From a bacterium (GTDB lineage Bacteria; Patescibacteriota; Minisyncoccia; Moranbacterales; UBA2206): 43,326 bases of DNA. This document shows positions 29,878 through 40,548 of the stretch, piece by piece. Under the pieces are notes generated by a model that did no database searches, was not told where the DNA came from, and worked only from the letters and a program-made list of their open reading frames with translations. The position numbers and the translations under genes are program-made. The stretch lies in NCBI GenBank assembly GCA_021785125.1, contig JAJYGF010000019.1, forward strand, positions 1-43,326, read 5' to 3'. Position 1 is the stretch's first letter; each line of letters begins with the position of its first letter.

Positions 29878-30067
29878 ACATTTGTCAAGTCCCGAGTTAT
29901 CGGGACAGACTCCTATTTTCACGAACTAGGTCCTTGGGGTGATAAATCTCCCGCTTAGCGGGAGAAAATTTAGGGGAAACTCTTGCAAAAGACAATAAAA
30001 TAATTTAATACATAATTCCTAAACTCATTCATTTTACCCACTCTCTAGAATCTCAACGGAGCGGGTA
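29878..30067 (+). promoter_or_regulatory. Structured 5' leader of rpoB
   Basis: About 190 untranslated bases separate the promoter from rpoB. Two strong hairpins are visible: GTCCCGA/TCGGGAC (29889-29906, loop GTTA) and TCTCCCGC/GCGGGAGA (29947-29965, loop TTA). Between and after them lie CTAGGTCCTTGGGGTGATAA and AGGGGAAACTC, which could form further pairs. There is no U-run, so simple termination is unlikely. I recognise no known riboswitch or ribosomal-protein leader. Confidence 0.5.
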
Positions 30068-33000
30068 ATGGATAATGAGAGTATTTTTATGCTTAAATCC
30101 CAAAAAACGTTGAAGGTTAAGAATGCTTTTGGTTCCGAATCATCCCTGTCCAAAAGAAAATTTTTCAAACAGATGTCGATGGTGTCGCTGCCGAACTTGA
30201 TCGAGATCCAGCTGGATTCATACGACTGGTTTCTGGAAAAAGGCCTTCGCGAACTTTTGGAGGAGATAAATCCGATCACCGACTTCACCGGAAAGGATCT
30301 TGAATTGACCTTTTCCGATTATTATTTGGACGAGCCGAAATATGACGAGGTCACAGCCAAGAATAAAAATATTTCTTTCGAAGCGCCGTTGCGCTGCAAG
30401 GTGAAGCTTGTCATAAAAAAGACCGGAGAGATCAAGGAGCAAGAAATTTACTTGGGCGATTTTCCGATCATGACGGATCGCGGAACCTTCATCATTAACG
30501 GCGTGGAAAGAGTTGTCGTCAGCCAGCTGATCAGGAGTCCGGGCGTCTTCTTTACGATGGATTATCAGAAAGGACGCCGGCTGTTCGGCGCCAAAATCAT
30601 CCCGAACCGCGGAGCTTGGCTGGAAATTGAAACCGATTTCGACGGAGTCTTAAGTGTGAAAATCGACCGAAAAAGAAAAGTCGCTTTGACTTCATTGCTT
30701 CGGGCTTTTGGATATTCGACCGACAAAGAACTGTCGGATCTTTTTGCCGGTGTCGATAAGGGGGAAATCAGATATATGGAAGAAACGATCAGAAAAGACG
30801 CCGCCAAAGATCAGGCGGAAGGTTATAAAGAAGTGTATAAAAGAATCCGCCCAGGCGATCTGGCGACCGCGGAAAACGCGAAGCAGATGATCGATTCGAT
30901 GTTTTTCAATTTTGAAAAATATGATTTCGGCAGCGTGGGGCGGTATCGTCTGAATCAAAGATTGGATGTCGAACTTCCGGATAGGGAAGAAAATCGCGTC
31001 CTGCTTCGCGAAGATTTGATCGCAATCATAAAAGAAATCATCCGATTGAACAATGATCCGTCTGCTCAGGCCGATGACATCGACCATCTTGGCAACAGGC
31101 GCGTCCGTGCCGTGGGCGAATTGGTGCAGAACAAACTGCGCGTCGGTTTGGCCAGGATGGCGAGAAATATCAAAGACAGAATGAGTACTTGCGATGTTGA
31201 AACCGTCGTGCCGGGACAATTAGTCAATTCACGGCCTATCGCGGCCGCCATCAAAGAATTTTTTGCCAGTTCGCAGTTATCTCAATTCATGGATCAAGTA
31301 AATCCATTGGCTGAATTGGAGCACAAGCGCAGGCTTTCAGCAATGGGGCCGGGCGGTTTAACCAGAGAGAGGGCCGGATTTGAAGTGCGTGACGTGCATC
31401 ATTCCCACTACGGCAGGATATGTCCGGTTGAGACTCCGGAGGGTCCGAACATCGGCCTGGTCGGACATCTTTCCACATATGCCAAGATCAATGAATACGG
31501 ATTTTTGGAAACTCCTTATCTCAAGGTTTATCATGAAATTGAAAGCGGTTCTGAAAAACTTTTGCACCGGATTCTGGATGAGGACGCGGCCGGCATCAAA
31601 GCGGGAATCTTAATCGATGAAAGATTGGCTGAAGAAATCGCCAAAGACAAATCGATTAAGTCCGTCAAGATCAAGCCATGGGTTAGCCGCGAGATCGAAT
31701 ATGTCAACGCGACAAAAGAAGACAGGAAAAATATAGCGCATGCCAACATCGCGATGGATGAATATGGCAACATTTTGGATAGCGTAGTCGGCGCCAGAGT
31801 GAAGGGCCATGCGACCGAAATCGAAGCGGCCAAGCTTGATTATGTGGACGTTTCGGCCAAACAGATGATCTCGGTGGCAACCTCGCTGATTCCATTTTTG
31901 GAACATGATGACGCCAACCGCGCCCTGATGGGTTCGAATATGCAACGTCAAGCCGTATCTTGCGTCAAGCCGCAGGCTCCATTGGTCGGAACGGGCATTG
32001 AAGACAAGGCCGCGGCCGATTCCGGACAAGTTGTCATTGCGAAACAGGCGGGAGAAGTCGTGGAAGTGGACGCGGATCATGTTGTGATCAGGGAAGAAGC
32101 TCCGGCCGGCGCCAAAAAACCTTTCATCAAAAGAGAATATCGTTTGCAGAGTTTCGTAAAATCCAACGCGTTTACCTCGATGAATCAATTGCCTCGTGTT
32201 GAAAAAGGCCAAATGATCAAGAAGGGACAATTGCTGGCTGACGGCGCCTCCACCGATCATGGTGAATTGGCACTGGGACAGAACATAGTGGTGGCTTTCA
32301 TTCCATGGGAAGGATCGAATTATGAAGACGCTATCATCTTAAGCGAAAAATTGGTGCAAGACGACAGATACAGCTCCATCCACATCGAAGATTTCTCTAT
32401 CGACGTGCGCGACACCAAGCTTGGACCGGAAGTGATTACTCGCGATATTCCGAACATAGGCGAAGAGAGGTTGAAAAATCTGGATGAGACCGGGGTTATC
32501 CGCATCGGAGCGGAAGTGGCCTCCGGTGATATTCTGGTCGGAAAGATTTCTCCGAAAGGCGAAGGCGATTTGACGAGCGAGGAAAGACTTTTACGCGCGA
32601 TCTTCGGAGAAAAATCCCGCGATGTCAAGGACAGCTCGCTGTATTTGCCGCATGGCGAATACGGAAAAGTTGTAGATATAAAAATATTTTCACGTGAACA
32701 GGGAGACAAGCTTCCGACCGGAGTCATCCAACAGATCCAAGTTTCAGTGGCACAGCTCAAGAAAATCTCCGTCGGAGATAAATTGGCCGGACGCCATGGA
32801 AACAAGGGTGTCATTTCAAGAGTGGCTCCTGTGGAGGATATGCCATATCTGCCGGATGGAACTCCGGTAGACATGATCTTGAACCCTCTCGGCGTGGCTT
32901 CCCGTATGAACATCGGACAGATTTTGGAAACTCACTTGGGCTGGGCGGCCTTGAAATTGGGCTACAAAGCAGCCACTCCGGCTTTGGAAGGTGTAACTGA

Positions 33001-33502
33001 AGCGCAAATCAAAGAAGAGCTCGGAAAAGCGGGTCTTCCGGAGACCGGAAAGATCAGATTGGTCAACGGGCGAACCGGCGAGATGTTTGATAATGAATCG
33101 ACCGTCGGGGTCATGTATGTCATGAAACTGCATCACTTGGTCGATGACAAGATCCATATGCGTTCGATCGGGCCATACTCTTTGATTACGCAGCAGCCGC
33201 TCGGAGGAAAAGCCCAATTCGGAGGACAGAGATTTGGAGAAATGGAAGTATGGGCGCTGGAAGGATACGGCGCGGCCTATACGTTGCAAGAGATGCTGAC
33301 CATCAAATCCGATGACGTGATGGGACGGAGCAAGGCGTACGAATCTATCATAAAAGGCGAGGTTATTAAGAGTCCGAACCTGCCGACTTCATTCAATGTT
33401 CTGGTGAACGAATTGAAAGGCCTGGCACTGAATGTTGAATTGATGGGCGTCAAAAAAGAAGAAGAGGAAGATTCCGAGGAAGAAGACGTAACGCAAGCGT
33501 AA
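30068..33502 (+). CDS. rpoB: RNA polymerase beta subunit
   Basis: 1144 aa. The family backbone is clear: the N-terminal SLPNLIEIQLDSYDWFL, GTFIINGVERVVVSQLIRSPGVFF, the rifampicin region with SSQLSQFMDQVNPLAELEHKRRLSAMGPGGL, YGRICPVETPEGPNIGL, LMGSNMQRQAV, and the C-terminal QPLGGKAQFGGQRFGEMEVWALE. It forms the catalytic core with beta prime. It is shorter than E. coli RpoB (1342 aa), lacking lineage-specific inserts. The tail ends in an acidic run. The start ATG 30068 follows a GGAG motif; ATG 30089 is a less likely alternative. rplJ/rplL are not upstream. Confidence 0.98.
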   Translation: MDNESIFMLKSQKTLKVKNAFGSESSLSKRKFFKQMSMVSLPNLIEIQLDSYDWFLEKGLRELLEEINPITDFTGKDLELTFSDYYLDEPKYDEVTAKNKNISFEAPLRCKVKLVIKKTGEIKEQEIYLGDFPIMTDRGTFIINGVERVVVSQLIRSPGVFFTMDYQKGRRLFGAKIIPNRGAWLEIETDFDGVLSVKIDRKRKVALTSLLRAFGYSTDKELSDLFAGVDKGEIRYMEETIRKDAAKDQAEGYKEVYKRIRPGDLATAENAKQMIDSMFFNFEKYDFGSVGRYRLNQRLDVELPDREENRVLLREDLIAIIKEIIRLNNDPSAQADDIDHLGNRRVRAVGELVQNKLRVGLARMARNIKDRMSTCDVETVVPGQLVNSRPIAAAIKEFFASSQLSQFMDQVNPLAELEHKRRLSAMGPGGLTRERAGFEVRDVHHSHYGRICPVETPEGPNIGLVGHLSTYAKINEYGFLETPYLKVYHEIESGSEKLLHRILDEDAAGIKAGILIDERLAEEIAKDKSIKSVKIKPWVSREIEYVNATKEDRKNIAHANIAMDEYGNILDSVVGARVKGHATEIEAAKLDYVDVSAKQMISVATSLIPFLEHDDANRALMGSNMQRQAVSCVKPQAPLVGTGIEDKAAADSGQVVIAKQAGEVVEVDADHVVIREEAPAGAKKPFIKREYRLQSFVKSNAFTSMNQLPRVEKGQMIKKGQLLADGASTDHGELALGQNIVVAFIPWEGSNYEDAIILSEKLVQDDRYSSIHIEDFSIDVRDTKLGPEVITRDIPNIGEERLKNLDETGVIRIGAEVASGDILVGKISPKGEGDLTSEERLLRAIFGEKSRDVKDSSLYLPHGEYGKVVDIKIFSREQGDKLPTGVIQQIQVSVAQLKKISVGDKLAGRHGNKGVISRVAPVEDMPYLPDGTPVDMILNPLGVASRMNIGQILETHLGWAALKLGYKAATPALEGVTEAQIKEELGKAGLPETGKIRLVNGRTGEMFDNESTVGVMYVMKLHHLVDDKIHMRSIGPYSLITQQPLGGKAQFGGQRFGEMEVWALEGYGAAYTLQEMLTIKSDDVMGRSKAYESIIKGEVIKSPNLPTSFNVLVNELKGLALNVELMGVKKEEEEDSEEEDVTQA

Positions 33503-33541
33503 GAATTTTAAATTTAAAATTTTAAATTATAAATTTATATT

Positions 33542-36500
33542 ATGGATCCTATAACCAAAGTAAGTGATTTCAATAGCGTGAGATTGAAACTGGCCGGTCC
33601 TGACCAGATCTTGGAATGGTCTCATGGCGAAGTCACCAAGCCCGAGACAATCAACTACAGGACGCAGCGTTATGAGAAAGACGGTCTTTTCTGCGAAAAG
33701 ATCTTCGGACCTTCCCGCGACTGGGAGTGTTATTGCGGAAAATACAAAAGAATCAGATACAAAGGCATCGTCTGCGACAAGTGCGGCGTGGAAGTAACAA
33801 GATCGAGTGTCCGTCGCGAAAGGATGGGCCACATCCAATTGTCCGTGCCAGTTTCTCATATCTGGTTTTTGCGCGGCGTGCCTTCAAAGATCGGCTTGGC
33901 GCTCGGTATGAGTCCGCAAGAACTCGAGAAGGTCATTTATTTCTCAAACTACATCATCTTGAATGTGGATGAGAACGCGCGCGAGAAATCTTTGTCGCAA
34001 CTGGAGCAAGAGTTCAAATCGAAGCAGAAAGAGATAAACAAGCTGGAAGGTGATGCGAAAGACAAGAAGACCGAGGAATTGAAGGGCATTTATCGTACGG
34101 CCAAGGAAGAATTGAAAGACCTGCAAAGGTTCCAAATTATTTCCGAGATCGAATATTTCAATCTTTCCACCCGTTATGGCCAAGTTTTCACGGCCGGCAT
34201 CGGAGCGGAAGCTATCCGTAAGATTTTGGAAAATTTGAATGTGAAAGCTGAAATCGAGATTTTGAAAAAAGATTTGGAAAATGATGAGATTGTTGATAAG
34301 AAAAAAGTTTTGCGCCGGATCAAACTGTTTCAAGGATTTATCAATGCCGGACTCCGCTTAGAATGGATGCTGCCGACGATCATTCCTGTCATTCCGCCGG
34401 ATCTTCGTCCGATGGTGGCGTTGGACGGAGGACGTTTTGCAACTTCCGACCTCAATGACTTATATAGAAGAATCATCAATAGAAATAATCGTCTGAAAAA
34501 GCTGATCGAAATCGGCGCGCCGGAAGTCATCACCCGAAATGAAAAAAGGATGCTTCAGGAAGCGGTGGATGCTTTGTTTGACAACAGCGCTCGACGCGGA
34601 CAAGTCAGCGTCACGGCTTCGACCGGCCAGAGAAGAGCGCTCCGCTCTTTGGCGGACACATTGAAAGGCAAGCAGGGCCGCTTCCGGCAGAACTTGCTCG
34701 GAAAACGTGTCGACTATTCCGGACGTTCCGTAATCGTGGTCGGTCCGAAATTAAAATTGCACCAATGCGGATTGCCGAAGAAGATGGCGTTGGAGCTTTT
34801 CAAACCGTTCATCATCAACAAGCTTATTGAGAGAGAGCTGGCATATAATGTCAGAAGCGCTGGCAAAATGGTGGAGAGTGAAAGCGAGGAGGCATATGAA
34901 ATTCTGGATGAAATCATCTCGCATCACTATGTCATGCTGAACCGCGCTCCGACCCTGCACCGTCTTTCCATTCAGGCTTTTCAGCCAGTACTTATTGAAG
35001 GAAAGGCTATTCAGATCCATCCTATGGTGTGTTCGGCCTTCAATGCCGACTTCGATGGAGACCAAATGGCCGTCCATGTGCCGTTGACCGACAGAGCGCG
35101 CTGGGAAAGCGAGAATCTGATGTTATCCAAGAGAAATCTCTTGAAGCCGGCCAGTGGCGACCCTATCACCACGCCGACTTTGGATATGGTGCTCGGATGT
35201 TACTATATTTCTCATATTCTGAAAGGTGCCAGGGGAGAAGGAAAGGCATTTTCAAATTCCGACGAAGCGATCATGGCATATGAATTGGGGCAAGTCGATA
35301 TTCGTGCCGGCATAAAAGTCGTGATCGATGGAAAAGTTTTGGAAACTTCGATCGGACGCATCAAGCTCAATGAGATCATGCCTTCCGGAATCGAATTCAT
35401 TAATTATGAAATGACCAAAAAGGAACTTAAGGGCTTGGTGGCGCGAGTGTTGGAAGCGGCCGGTCCGGAAGAAACCGCCAATTTTGTCGATAAGATCAAG
35501 GATCTTGGATTCGCTTCCGTCACCAAATCCGGCATCAGTTGGGGAATGGAAGATTTGAGCATTCCGACTGCCAAGAAAAATTATTTGCAAGAGGCTGAAG
35601 AAAAAGTCGAAACTATCAAGCGGCAGTACAATATGGGACTTTTGACCGAGGATGAAAGAAAAAGCCAAGTGATTGAAATTTGGAACGGCGCCAAGAACAA
35701 AATTACGGATGCCGTCCGGAACGAGATCGACAAGGAGGGCCCGGTATATTCCATGGTATATTCCAAAGCCCGCGGTTCCGAATCGGTCGTCGTCCAGATG
35801 GCCGGCATGAAAGGTCTGATGGCCGGCCCGACCGGAGAAACGATCGAACTGCCGGACAAAAGCTGTTATAAAGAAGGCTTGAATGTGTTGGAATATTTCA
35901 TCTCCACCCATGGTGCCAGAAAAGGTATGGCCGACACTGCTCTTCGAACCGCGACTGCCGGATACCTGACCAGGCGTCTGGTGGATGTTTCTCAAGATAT
36001 CATCGTGCGCGAGGAGGATTGCAAGGACAAGGTCGGATCATATCTGTATAAAGAAGATTCAGACAGGATCGGACAAAGCTTTGCCAGCCGGGTGATCGGC
36101 CGGGTCGTTCTGGAAGATGTGGCTGATCCGAAAACAGGCAAAGTAATCGTTGGAAAAGGCGCGCTTGTGAATAAAGAACAGGGTGAAAAAATCGAGAAAG
36201 CCAACATTCCGCAAGTTAAGATAAGATCCCTCGTTTCCTGCAAAACTTCGCGCGGAGTCTGTCAGAAATGTTATGGATTGGATCTCGGCCGCGGCAATCT
36301 TGTCCAGCTCGGACAGGCCGTCGGTATCGTAGCTGCCCAAGCGATCGGCGAGCCGGGAACCCAGCTGACCATGCGTACCTTCCATGTCGGAGGTGTGGCC
36401 GGAACGGACATCACCCAAGGTCTGCCGCGTGTGGAAGAAATTTTCGAAGCCCGGCCTCCGAAGGGAGAATCCGTCCTGGCTGAAGTTGATGGAAAGGTCG

Positions 36501-37117
36501 TAGAGATTTCGACCGGAGATAAGACGATCGATATCAAAATTGAAGTTCAGGGCAAGACCAAGACTGTCAAAGAATATCAGGTTCCGCTCGGCAGCACGTT
36601 GAAAATCGCCGAAGGGGATCTCATCGGAAAAGGATCCAAGCTTTCTGAAGGAAACATCGATCTGAAGAAGTTATACAACACGATGGGTGCCGAAGCGGTG
36701 CATCGATATATTGTCCAAGAGATCCAAGAGATCTATGCTTCCCAAGGTGAAGGAATCAATGACAAGCATATCGAAGTGATCATCAAGCAGATGTTCAGCC
36801 GGGTGCAGATCACCGATTCCGGAAGTACAACTCTCTTGGTCGGCGATGTGGTCGAGAAAGACCAGTTCCGCGAAGTGAATGAGGCGGCGAAGGCTGAGGG
36901 CGGTGAGCCGGCGAAAGGTGAAGATCTGTTGCTCGGTATTACGAAAGTTGCCCTCTCGACAGAAAGCTTCTTGTCGGCCGCTTCTTTCCAGGAAACTGCC
37001 CGCGTCCTGATCAACGCGGCGGTCGAAGGCAAAGAAGATCAGCTCCGAGGATTGAAAGAAAATGTCATCATCGGAAAACTGATCCCGGCTGGAACCGGAT
37101 ACAGGCAAGAAAAATAA
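33542..37117 (+). CDS. rpoC: RNA polymerase beta prime subunit
   Basis: 1191 aa. The first zinc site uses Cys63, Cys65, Cys78 and Cys81. The catalytic Mg-binding NADFDGDQM lies at 501-509. The clamp, bridge helix and trigger-loop regions follow ([32 protein letters not shown]), then a second Cys cluster ([13 protein letters not shown]) and [14 protein letters not shown]. It forms the active centre of RNA polymerase. It lacks the large inserts of E. coli RpoC (1407 aa). It follows rpoB after a 39-base, almost pure A/T spacer, and is closed by a terminator at 37161. Confidence 0.98.
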   Translation: MDPITKVSDFNSVRLKLAGPDQILEWSHGEVTKPETINYRTQRYEKDGLFCEKIFGPSRDWECYCGKYKRIRYKGIVCDKCGVEVTRSSVRRERMGHIQLSVPVSHIWFLRGVPSKIGLALGMSPQELEKVIYFSNYIILNVDENAREKSLSQLEQEFKSKQKEINKLEGDAKDKKTEELKGIYRTAKEELKDLQRFQIISEIEYFNLSTRYGQVFTAGIGAEAIRKILENLNVKAEIEILKKDLENDEIVDKKKVLRRIKLFQGFINAGLRLEWMLPTIIPVIPPDLRPMVALDGGRFATSDLNDLYRRIINRNNRLKKLIEIGAPEVITRNEKRMLQEAVDALFDNSARRGQVSVTASTGQRRALRSLADTLKGKQGRFRQNLLGKRVDYSGRSVIVVGPKLKLHQCGLPKKMALELFKPFIINKLIERELAYNVRSAGKMVESESEEAYEILDEIISHHYVMLNRAPTLHRLSIQAFQPVLIEGKAIQIHPMVCSAFNADFDGDQMAVHVPLTDRARWESENLMLSKRNLLKPASGDPITTPTLDMVLGCYYISHILKGARGEGKAFSNSDEAIMAYELGQVDIRAGIKVVIDGKVLETSIGRIKLNEIMPSGIEFINYEMTKKELKGLVARVLEAAGPEETANFVDKIKDLGFASVTKSGISWGMEDLSIPTAKKNYLQEAEEKVETIKRQYNMGLLTEDERKSQVIEIWNGAKNKITDAVRNEIDKEGPVYSMVYSKARGSESVVVQMAGMKGLMAGPTGETIELPDKSCYKEGLNVLEYFISTHGARKGMADTALRTATAGYLTRRLVDVSQDIIVREEDCKDKVGSYLYKEDSDRIGQSFASRVIGRVVLEDVADPKTGKVIVGKGALVNKEQGEKIEKANIPQVKIRSLVSCKTSRGVCQKCYGLDLGRGNLVQLGQAVGIVAAQAIGEPGTQLTMRTFHVGGVAGTDITQGLPRVEEIFEARPPKGESVLAEVDGKVVEISTGDKTIDIKIEVQGKTKTVKEYQVPLGSTLKIAEGDLIGKGSKLSEGNIDLKKLYNTMGAEAVHRYIVQEIQEIYASQGEGINDKHIEVIIKQMFSRVQITDSGSTTLLVGDVVEKDQFREVNEAAKAEGGEPAKGEDLLLGITKVALSTESFLSAASFQETARVLINAAVEGKEDQLRGLKENVIIGKLIPAGTGYRQEK

Positions 37118-37130
37118 TCTTCAAATAGAT

Positions 37131-37155
37131 CACTTAGACATCCGATGTCTAAGTG
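37131..37155. repeat. Perfect palindrome after rpoC
   Basis: CACTTAGACATC (37131-37142) and GATGTCTAAGTG (37144-37155) around a single C. It has no U-run and precedes the actual terminator by five bases. It could protect or process the 3' end of the rpoBC mRNA, or bind a protein. Confidence 0.6.
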
Positions 37156-37160
37156 CGATG

Positions 37161-37191
37161 AAAAAGGCGATTCGAAAGAGTCGCTTTTTTA
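37161..37191 (+). terminator. Intrinsic terminator of rpoBC
   Basis: GCGATTC and GAGTCGC form the stem around GAAA, flanked by AAAAAG and TTTTTT. Confidence 0.82.
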
Positions 37192-37309
37192 AGTTTGCTC
37201 TCCATACTCTCACTACTTTTTGCAAATCAAAAAAATAGTGTTAGTATAATAAAAGTAAGTTGTCGATGGTAAATAATGCAATTATCCTAATGAATTTATA
37301 ATATAACTC

Positions 37310-37507
37310 ATGAACATGATTAAAAAAATCCAACACTGGTTATGGTGGAAGTATCAAGTGAATATCCCAACAAGTCCAATCGTAATGCTTTTAATCATAG
37401 TTGTCCTCCTTGTTGTTTTAGTTATTTCTATTTTAATGAACCAAAGTGGCGGCAATTTTTCCGGACAAGCATCCGTAGCGCCTCCATCAGCTATTTTAAT
37501 TCGATGA
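37310..37507 (+). CDS. Small single-helix membrane protein
   Basis: 65 aa, not recognised. A basic and Trp-rich start (MNMIKKIQHWLWWKYQ) leads to a strongly hydrophobic helix (about 22-43), then a short Ser/Gly/Ala tail. The stop overlaps the start of the prepilin gene (ATGA), so the two are translationally coupled and probably act together. It could be a pilin-assembly accessory, but no motif shows this. Confidence 0.55.
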   Translation: MNMIKKIQHWLWWKYQVNIPTSPIVMLLIIVVLLVVLVISILMNQSGGNFSGQASVAPPSAILIR

Positions 37508-38061
37508 TTTATCCGGTTTGTCAAAACAGAAAAGGATTCACTCTCATTGAATTGTTGATGGTGATAGCAATCATCGGAATCTTGGCATCGATAATAATCG
37601 TAAATTTGAGCGGAGGCAAGAATAGGGCTGAGGATGCTTCCATAATTTCTTCGGCGGAATCAATTATGAAAGCGGCGCAGAATGATATAATATCATCTCC
37701 CCAGGATGCCGGAATGTGGAGCATTGGATGGTTGACCAACGTTTCTGACTGTTCGACCAAAATTTCATCGAACATACCCAATTATTCTCAACTGGTTGCA
37801 ACGTGCCAGTCCATAATCGATGCTACCGGATCAGCCTCATTGGCAGGCTATCCAAACTACAAGATGTTAATTACTCCTCCGCCCAATGGCACTAATGGAG
37901 GTTTGTCAATAATGGTTGTGTTGCCTTATGCTCAAAGATTTTATTGTATCGGATCAAACGGGGGATCTTCCAAAATGACATTGCTTGATTCGACTGGCTG
38001 TGGCACTAGCCTAAGCTGGCATTGTCCAGGATGTGCAAATGATCCCAGCGGCGGATTTTAA
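37504..38061 (+). CDS. Type IV prepilin-like protein
   Basis: 185 aa from ATG 37504. A short basic leader (MIYPVCQNRKG) precedes the class III signal GFTLIELLMVIAIIGILASIIIV. The cleavage would fall between Gly and Phe, with Glu at +5, as required by PilD-type prepilin peptidase. The body has Cys residues that could form disulfides (SDCSTK, ATCQS, FYCIG, GCGTS, HCPGCAN). Such pilins or pseudopilins assemble into type IV pili or related systems used in adhesion, DNA uptake or secretion. No PilB, PilC or PilD gene is adjacent. It is distinct from the two-helix T4SS pilins at 7.5-12.1 kb. Confidence 0.88.
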   Translation: MIYPVCQNRKGFTLIELLMVIAIIGILASIIIVNLSGGKNRAEDASIISSAESIMKAAQNDIISSPQDAGMWSIGWLTNVSDCSTKISSNIPNYSQLVATCQSIIDATGSASLAGYPNYKMLITPPPNGTNGGLSIMVVLPYAQRFYCIGSNGGSSKMTLLDSTGCGTSLSWHCPGCANDPSGGF

Positions 38062-38170
38062 TGCTTCATTGGACTTTATTTGCAAATATGTTCTTCAGGG
38101 CAATTTCTTTTGTGAGACTCTAATTCAGAGGCAATTTTTATTTTGGTCGAATTATGATAAAATATTTACT

Positions 38171-40501
38171 ATGGGACGCAAAAAGAAAATCGACAAGGAA
38201 AAAGAGAAATTGGTGTCGGAAGACGGAAACAAGCTTGAATTCGACATCGCGGGCGATGCCAAAAGGAGCATAGCCGCGGTAATTTTTTTCGCTTTGGCGC
38301 TGGTAATTTTGCTCGGATTTTTTGGCGAAGCCGGCGTGGTCGGCGAGTCGCTTGGCAACGCGGTGGCGCAGATGATCGGATGGACCAAGTGGGTCTTTCC
38401 GATCTTCCTGATCATAGCCGGCGTCGTTCTGCTTCTGCGCAAAGAAACTTCTTTTTATGTCGCCAAACTGGCCGGCTTGTTTGTCGTCTTTTTGAGCCTG
38501 ACCGGATTTTTTCACATGTTCTTCGACGTGCATAAAATGGCTAAAATCGCCAAGGCCGGATCAGGCGGCGGATATGTTGGTTATGCCGTCGCTTATTTCG
38601 CCGTGAAATTTTTGGGGACGGCTGGAGGATTTGTTGTCCTCATTGCACTAATCCTGATCGGCATAATCATCGCTTTCAATTTTTCAATCAAGCATCTTGT
38701 CGAGAGATTGCTGGCAAAATCGGAAAACGTTGAGGAGGTGAAGGGGGTCAAAGTGGAAAAGGAAGAAAAGGAGGGAATAAAAGTGGCAAAGGAAGAGACG
38801 AAAGCGGAAGAGAAAAGATCGAAAGCGGACGAAAATATCGGCAAGATCGAATTTGTGGAAGGACCGGATCGGTATGTGGATGACAAGCTGTTCGACAAGA
38901 TTTCCGCCGGAGCGTCCGCCACCAAGAAAGTCTTGAGCAAAGCCAAGATGAAATTGAATCCGTCCGACGGGTGGGAATTCCCTCCGCTCGATCTTTTGGA
39001 GAAAAGCTCCGGCTTGGCCAAGGGTGGCGATGTTGAAAAAAATGCCGAGATCATTGAAAAAACTTTGCGCCACTTTGGGATCGAAGTGGAAAGGGGCGAG
39101 ATTTTGACCGGACCGGCCGTGACACAATACAGCTTCCGTCCGCCGGTCGGGGTGAAGGTTTCAAAAATTTTGGCGTTGCAAAACGACCTGTCGCTGGCTT
39201 TGGCGGCGCACCCGATCAGGATAGAAGCTCCGATTCCGGGCAAGTCTATGATCGGGATCGAAGTGCCGAACAAGATTTCCGCCATGGTCAGGATGCGCGA
39301 TATTTTGGAAAGCGAGGAATTCAAATATAGGAAGTCCAGCTTGACGCTGGCCTTGGGAGAAGATGTGAGCGGCGAATATATTTTCGGGAACTTGGAAAAA
39401 ATGCCGCATCTTATGATTGCCGGAGCCACCGGTACCGGAAAATCAGTTGGAATAAATTCCATCATCACCGCGCTTTTATATCAAAACTCCCCTAATGATT
39501 TGAAATTCATCATGGTAGATCCGAAGCGCGTCGAGCTGTCTTTGTATAACGGCATCCCGCATCTTTTGAGCGAAGTGATCGTGGAAAACGGCAAAGTGGT
39601 CAGCGCTTTGAAATGGGCGGTGGGTGAAATGGAAAGAAGATATCGCCAATTGCAGGATACCGGTTCGCGTGATATTGCGTCGTATAATGAAAAAGTGTCC
39701 GGCGGCAAAACCCGCAAAACCACTGATCCGGAAACCGGCGAAACATACGAACAGGAATTGGAAAAACTGCCGTTCATCGTGATCATCATCGATGAATTGG
39801 CGGATCTCATGGGCAGCCACGGCAAGGAAGTTGAGGGTGCGATCGTGCGGCTGGCGCAGATGGCGCGGGCCGTCGGGATCCATCTGATCGTTTCGACCCA
39901 GCGTCCGTCGGTCGAGGTCATCACCGGCTTGATCAAGGCCAACATCACCACGCGCGTCGCGTTCCAAGTGGCGACCCAGATCGATTCCAGGACCATCATC
40001 GATATGTCCGGCGCGGAAAAACTTTTGGGTAACGGCGATATGCTGTTTCTTTCGGCGAGTTCGCCGAAGCCGAAGCGCATCCAGGGCGTGTATGTCAGCG
40101 AATCGGAAGTCAAACGTGTCGTGAAATTCATACGCGATCAAAAACAGCCCGATGAGGCGCTCGAAATCGGCGAAGATATCACCAAGCCGACCGTCGGTGG
40201 AACTTTGGAATTCAAGGATTCGGATGAGGGGGGCGCGCAGGAAGATGATCTTTTCGAGGCGGCCAAAGCCGAAGTGGAACGTGCCGGCAAAGCCTCGGCG
40301 TCATTGTTGCAGCGCCGATTACGCGTCGGTTATGCGAGAGCCGCGAGACTTTTGGACATCCTGGAAGACAAAGGCATTATCGGGCCGGCTGACGGCGCCA
40401 AGCCGCGGGAGGTTTATACTGCCCAAAACACTCCGCATGAAGCGATAAATTACGATGATGCCATGGGTGACCAGGCAATGAGGGATAAATGGCAAATCTG
40501 A
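38171..40501 (+). CDS. ftsK: DNA translocase FtsK/SpoIIIE
   Basis: 776 aa from ATG 38171 (MGRKKKID); the open frame to 38033 overlaps the prepilin and adds no family sequence. Four to five membrane helices (about 32-54, 72-90, 97-118, 133-170) precede a charged linker. The motor has Walker A GATGTGKS (418-425), Walker B with Asp541 (IVIIIDELADLM), and RPSVEVITGLIKANITTRVAF. The C-terminal gamma winged helix begins near ASASLLQRRLRVGYARAARLLD and would read KOPS-like sites. It pumps DNA through the septum during chromosome segregation. The linker contains an EVKGVKVEKEEKEG-type repeat, similar to inserts in NusA. Confidence 0.96.
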   Translation: MGRKKKIDKEKEKLVSEDGNKLEFDIAGDAKRSIAAVIFFALALVILLGFFGEAGVVGESLGNAVAQMIGWTKWVFPIFLIIAGVVLLLRKETSFYVAKLAGLFVVFLSLTGFFHMFFDVHKMAKIAKAGSGGGYVGYAVAYFAVKFLGTAGGFVVLIALILIGIIIAFNFSIKHLVERLLAKSENVEEVKGVKVEKEEKEGIKVAKEETKAEEKRSKADENIGKIEFVEGPDRYVDDKLFDKISAGASATKKVLSKAKMKLNPSDGWEFPPLDLLEKSSGLAKGGDVEKNAEIIEKTLRHFGIEVERGEILTGPAVTQYSFRPPVGVKVSKILALQNDLSLALAAHPIRIEAPIPGKSMIGIEVPNKISAMVRMRDILESEEFKYRKSSLTLALGEDVSGEYIFGNLEKMPHLMIAGATGTGKSVGINSIITALLYQNSPNDLKFIMVDPKRVELSLYNGIPHLLSEVIVENGKVVSALKWAVGEMERRYRQLQDTGSRDIASYNEKVSGGKTRKTTDPETGETYEQELEKLPFIVIIIDELADLMGSHGKEVEGAIVRLAQMARAVGIHLIVSTQRPSVEVITGLIKANITTRVAFQVATQIDSRTIIDMSGAEKLLGNGDMLFLSASSPKPKRIQGVYVSESEVKRVVKFIRDQKQPDEALEIGEDITKPTVGGTLEFKDSDEGGAQEDDLFEAAKAEVERAGKASASLLQRRLRVGYARAARLLDILEDKGIIGPADGAKPREVYTAQNTPHEAINYDDAMGDQAMRDKWQI

Positions 40502-40548
40502 AATGATTTCATTTAGAATTTAAAATTTAGAATTTAAAATTTCCGGTT

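Noticed and set aside
38033-38170. 46-residue N-terminal extension of FtsK
   Set aside because: It overlaps the prepilin C-terminus and has no FtsK-like sequence; MGRKKK at 38171 precedes the first membrane helix in the usual way.
38593-39468. 291-codon minus-strand frame opposite ftsK
   Set aside because: Shadow of the FtsK frame with Ser/Phe-rich composition and no recognisable domain.
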